From contig NZ_JAOEIY010000010.1 of NCBI RefSeq assembly GCF_025966695.1, forward strand, positions 1 to 64,000: DNA of 64,000 bases, given 5' to 3'. The position numbers were made by a program, and so were the translations under genes. Positions within the stretch are counted from its first letter, which is position 1, and every line of letters begins with the position of its first letter. Origin of the DNA: Stutzerimonas sp. S1 (GTDB lineage: Bacteria > Pseudomonadota > Gammaproteobacteria > Pseudomonadales > Pseudomonadaceae). Below the pieces are notes generated by a model. That model was not told where the DNA came from. It saw only the letters and a program-made list of their open reading frames with translations, and did not search any database. Shown one piece after another: positions 61,686 through 64,000 of this stretch.

Positions 61686-62249
61686 ATGGACGCTCTCGAC
61701 CTGTTGCTCAACCGTGTATCCGTCACCCGTTTGTGCGATCCAGCGCCCGATGCCGCGCAGCTCGATCTGTTGTTCCGTGCGGCACTGCGCGCACCGGATC
61801 ATGCGCAGCTCAGACCCTGGCGCTTTCTGACCGTTGCCGGGGAGGCACGTGAACAGCTTGGCGAACTGTTCGCCACGGCTCTGCTGGCACGCGAACCGGA
61901 CTCTACGGCAGAAGCCTTGCAGAAGGCGCGCAACATGCCCTTGCGGGCACCGCTGCTGGTGGTGGTGATTGCCCGGCTGCAGGCGCATCCAAAGGTGCCG
62001 GAGAGTGAGCAGCTGCTCGCGGCGGGCTGCGCGGCACACGGCCTGCTCCTCGCTGCGCACGCCCAGGGTATCGGCGCGGTGTGGCGTACCGGCGACTTCG
62101 CCTATGATCCAACGGTCTCTTCGGGGCTCGGCTTGAGCGCGCAGGAACGTGTGTTGGGTTTCCTCTACCTCGGCACCCCTGAGGGTCGGGTGCGCACCGC
62201 GCCAGTGCTCGACCCTGCGGACTTTGTCAGCGCCTGGGCCGCGCGCTAG
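61686..62249 (+). CDS. Nitroreductase family protein (YdjA-like)
   Basis: 187 residues, the size of small YdjA-type FMN proteins. Recognisable parts are VTRLCDPAPDAAQLDLLFRAAL, APDHAQLRPWRF (start APDHAQLRPW) and AHAQGIGAVWRTGDFAYDP. It probably binds FMN as a dimer and reduces nitro- or quinone compounds with NAD(P)H. A GGAGG box lies 7 bases before the ATG, and a -10-like TAGAAT lies at 61655. Its stop overlaps that of the histidine kinase gene as CTAG. Confidence 0.9.
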   Translation: MDALDLLLNRVSVTRLCDPAPDAAQLDLLFRAALRAPDHAQLRPWRFLTVAGEAREQLGELFATALLAREPDSTAEALQKARNMPLRAPLLVVVIARLQAHPKVPESEQLLAAGCAAHGLLLAAHAQGIGAVWRTGDFAYDPTVSSGLGLSAQERVLGFLYLGTPEGRVRTAPVLDPADFVSAWAAR

Positions 62250-63586
62250 GCCGTCGGTGCCAGGGGCAGGCGCAGGCTGGCTATGAAGCCGCCGGCGGGG
62301 TGATTGCTCAGTTGCAGCTGCCCGCCATGCCGCTCCGCCGCGCGTCGCGCGATCGCCAGTCCCAGCCCATGTCCCGCGGCCGTCTGTCCGGGGGCACGGA
62401 AGAACGGTTCGCTCAACTGTGACAGATGCGCCGCATCCACTCCGGGGCCGTGATCGCGCACGCTGAGCGTCAGCCAGCCGTCTGCCTGCGTGGCCTGCAG
62501 TTCGATCGGCTGTCCCGCGGGGTTGAAGCGCAGCGCATTGCGCAACAGGTTGTCCAACGCACGTTCGAGCATATCGGGCCAGCCGCTCAGCGAAATGCCC
62601 GGTTCGACTTGGCTGTCGATGTGCTGGGCGGGGGCGATGATGCGTGCGTTGTCCTTCAGCTGCTCAAACATCATCGGCAGATCGACCGCCACCGCCGCCC
62701 CCGGTTCGGCATCCAGGCGCGCCAGCTCCAGCACTTCGCCGATCAGCGCTTCCAGGCGATCGCATTCCTTGGTCAGGCGTGGCCAGATCGCCTCGCGTTC
62801 GGCGGGTGTGGCACGTTCGGCCAGGGCGAGAGCGATGCGCAGACGGGCCAGCGGCGAGCGCAGTTCATGGGATACATCGCGCAGCAGCTGGCGCTGGCTG
62901 CCGATGAGGCTTTGCAGGCGCGCACCCATGCGGTTGAAGTCGCTGGCAAGAACGCCCAGTTCATCGCGGCGCTTGGCCAGACGCGCCAGCGAATGCTGCT
63001 GGTAGGCGGTCTGCCCGAGGTCGTGTACGGCACTGCGCAAGCGGTCCAGCGGGCGGGTGATCGACAGGGTCAGCAGCAGACTGAAACCACTTAGTACCAC
63101 CAAGGCGATCGCCAGGGCGCTGAGCGGCCAGAACAGACTGCCGCGATGCCAGGCCTGCAGCTCCGGATGCGGAATGCGATAGATGAACAGGTAGGTGTCG
63201 CCGCTGGTCGGGCTGGTGTAGTCCGCAGTCAGGCGGCGCCAGGGCAATGAACGGTCGCGGTCCCGCTGGCGCGCTTCGAAGGCGGCCGCGCGCGCCGGAA
63301 AAGTGCCGCGGATGATCGGTTGGCCATTCTCCGCCAGCACCTGCACGTCGATGTGCGTGCGATGGCGATGCTGTTCCAGCAGGCGTTGCGCGGCGATGGC
63401 GCCTTGCTGCTCGTATACCGCGGTCCAGGTTTCGGCGAGGCCCTTGACCGCAGGATGGCGGCTGAGGATCCAGGCGTCCTGGTTCAGGGCGTGGCCCAAC
63501 AGCATGGCCAGCCCGGCAACCAGCGCGATGGCCAGCCAGAAGGTTGCGAGTATGCGCCAGAACAGTGATCGCACTGGAGTCTCCAC
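62246..63586 (-). CDS. cpxS: Envelope-stress sensor histidine kinase, CpxS/CpxA type
   Basis: 446 residues. A first membrane helix (about 9-32) and a periplasmic sensor of about 115 residues precede a second helix (about 152-172) and HAMP. HisKA has His240 in RDVSHELRSPLARL. The ATPase domain has N346/N350 (LDNLLRNALRFNP), VRDHGPGVD and GHGLGLAIARR. It should phosphorylate a CpxR-like regulator in response to envelope stress. In P. aeruginosa the order is cpxR, a CpxP-like gene, then cpxS; the same CpxP-like gene lies directly upstream here, with cpxR presumably just outside the window. Confidence 0.9.
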   Translation of the reverse strand: METPVRSLFWRILATFWLAIALVAGLAMLLGHALNQDAWILSRHPAVKGLAETWTAVYEQQGAIAAQRLLEQHRHRTHIDVQVLAENGQPIIRGTFPARAAAFEARQRDRDRSLPWRRLTADYTSPTSGDTYLFIYRIPHPELQAWHRGSLFWPLSALAIALVVLSGFSLLLTLSITRPLDRLRSAVHDLGQTAYQQHSLARLAKRRDELGVLASDFNRMGARLQSLIGSQRQLLRDVSHELRSPLARLRIALALAERATPAEREAIWPRLTKECDRLEALIGEVLELARLDAEPGAAVAVDLPMMFEQLKDNARIIAPAQHIDSQVEPGISLSGWPDMLERALDNLLRNALRFNPAGQPIELQATQADGWLTLSVRDHGPGVDAAHLSQLSEPFFRAPGQTAAGHGLGLAIARRAAERHGGQLQLSNHPAGGFIASLRLPLAPTA

Positions 63587-63592
63587 GACAAA

Positions 63593-63622
63593 GCCCGGCC
63601 GAAGCTGCAGCTCGGGCCGGGC
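63593..63622 (-). terminator. Hairpin between the CpxP-like gene and cpxS
   Basis: GCCCGGCC (63593-63600) pairs with GGCCGGGC (63615-63622), and the loop contains a further AGCTGCAGCT palindrome. On the minus strand it is followed by TTTGT. It lies 19 bases past the CpxP-like stop and 6 bases before the kinase start, so it may attenuate transcription into cpxS. Confidence 0.55.
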
Positions 63623-63641
63623 GGTTGGATGAGTGTGGCGA

Positions 63642-64000
63642 TCAGTTCTTCTGATCGCGCTCAGCTTTCCACTTGAGGAATTCGGCGCGTTCGGCGCGCT
63701 TTTCTTCCATTTTTTTCAGGCTTTCGTCGAAGGCCTTCTGCTGCTCGGGCTTGAGCAGGGCGCGCATGCTCTGGTGGGTCTTGTCACGGCCCGCCTGGAG
63801 CTCGTCCTGCATGGCCTGGCGTTCGGCTTCCGGCAGTTTGTCCAGATAGCGCTGGGTGACGTCCCGCCGTTGTTGCATCTGCTCGCCCATCAGCTTGCGC
63901 ATCTCGCGCTGCTGTTCGCGGGTCAGATCCAGTTCCTGGAACATCCGAGGGCCTTGCTTGCCGCCATGCGGGCATGGGCCGCCATCGCGCATTCCGCCCG
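63642..64000 (-). CDS. CpxP/Spy-like periplasmic protein, N-terminus cut by window edge
   Basis: At least 119 codons are visible. The frame stays open to the window end, so start and signal peptide lie beyond 64000. The visible part is a charged all-helical protein with two LTxxQ-like motifs (LDLTREQQREMRKL and LLKPEQQKAFDESL), the hallmark of Spy/CpxP chaperones that cradle unfolded envelope proteins and damp Cpx signalling. A Gly/His-rich segment (MRDGGPCPHGGKQGP) precedes them. Position directly before a Cpx-type kinase fits a feedback partner. Confidence 0.85.
   Translation of the reverse strand, partial: GGMRDGGPCPHGGKQGPRMFQELDLTREQQREMRKLMGEQMQQRRDVTQRYLDKLPEAERQAMQDELQAGRDKTHQSMRALLKPEQQKAFDESLKKMEEKRAERAEFLKWKAERDQKN

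Overview
The window is a GC-rich (low-60s % by eye) gammaproteobacterial chromosome segment, most likely Pseudomonas sensu lato and probably the P. stutzeri group (Stutzerimonas). The grounds are aceK, a CheV-type coupling protein, a PlpD-type patatin autotransporter, a MASE2 adenylate cyclase like CyaB, a Lap-type adhesin system, and a right-hand edge matching the remembered P. aeruginosa order cpxS / CpxP-like gene / cpxR. Species assignment is inference. No tRNA, rRNA, CRISPR array, prophage or recognisable defence system was seen.

Region 1 (1-13745, minus strand) is a Wzx/Wzy-dependent exopolysaccharide operon. In transcription order it encodes an initiating sugar-phosphate transferase (WcaJ type), Wzb phosphatase, Wzc tyrosine autokinase, a secreted GH5 glycosidase, a pyruvyl transferase, a Wzx flippase, an FrhB-type iron-sulfur protein, a Wzy-like polymerase, a GT2 and a WecG/TagA glycosyltransferase, and finally Wza. 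It ends in a strong terminator next to the right end of an IS3-family element cut by the window edge. Wza is separated from Wzb/Wzc by the whole operon. Both wza and wzb are preceded by short ORFs with good Shine-Dalgarno sequences that overlap their start codons, suggesting translational coupling. Hairpins lie in the wcaJ-wzb and wzc-GH5 gaps.

Region 2 (14124-32510) is mostly core and housekeeping: YegS-type lipid kinase, CheV, MOSC protein, lytic transglycosylase Slt, ABC-F protein Uup, a universal stress protein, a YafJ-type amidotransferase, a MoxR / GFA / VWA group, a DUF748 protein, cysteine synthase, an EamA transporter, AceK and a 42-residue small ORF.

Region 3 (32520-48710) is centred on a biofilm adhesin system: a type I exporter (LapE-LapB-LapC) divergent from a 1757-residue RTX adhesin, then a conserved 114-residue protein, the c-di-GMP receptor LapD and the periplasmic protease LapG. 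The adhesin has an N-terminal retention module with a TAAG LapG-type cleavage motif, 3.4 nearly identical 241-residue tandem repeats and a C-terminal calcium-binding RTX block. The expected logic is that LapD bound to c-di-GMP sequesters LapG, so the adhesin stays anchored; when c-di-GMP falls, LapG cuts the retention module and releases it. With the exopolysaccharide operon, over a third of the window is devoted to matrix and surface attachment.

Region 4 (48911-64000) holds RecQ, a SlyA/MarR regulator with a SlyA-like operator in front of it, PlpD, a SelW-like protein, a second EamA transporter, CyaB, an Mpo1-like protein, an AraC regulator, a DUF808 protein, TrkH, a YkgJ-like protein, a nitroreductase, and a CpxS-type kinase beside a CpxP-like gene cut by the window edge.

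I do not see a clearly unprecedented multi-gene system. The best leads are the coupled leader ORFs of the exopolysaccharide operon, the FrhB/pyruvyl-transferase pair, the unknown 114-residue protein inside the Lap locus, the 42-residue ORF after aceK, and the SlyA-like autoregulatory site.
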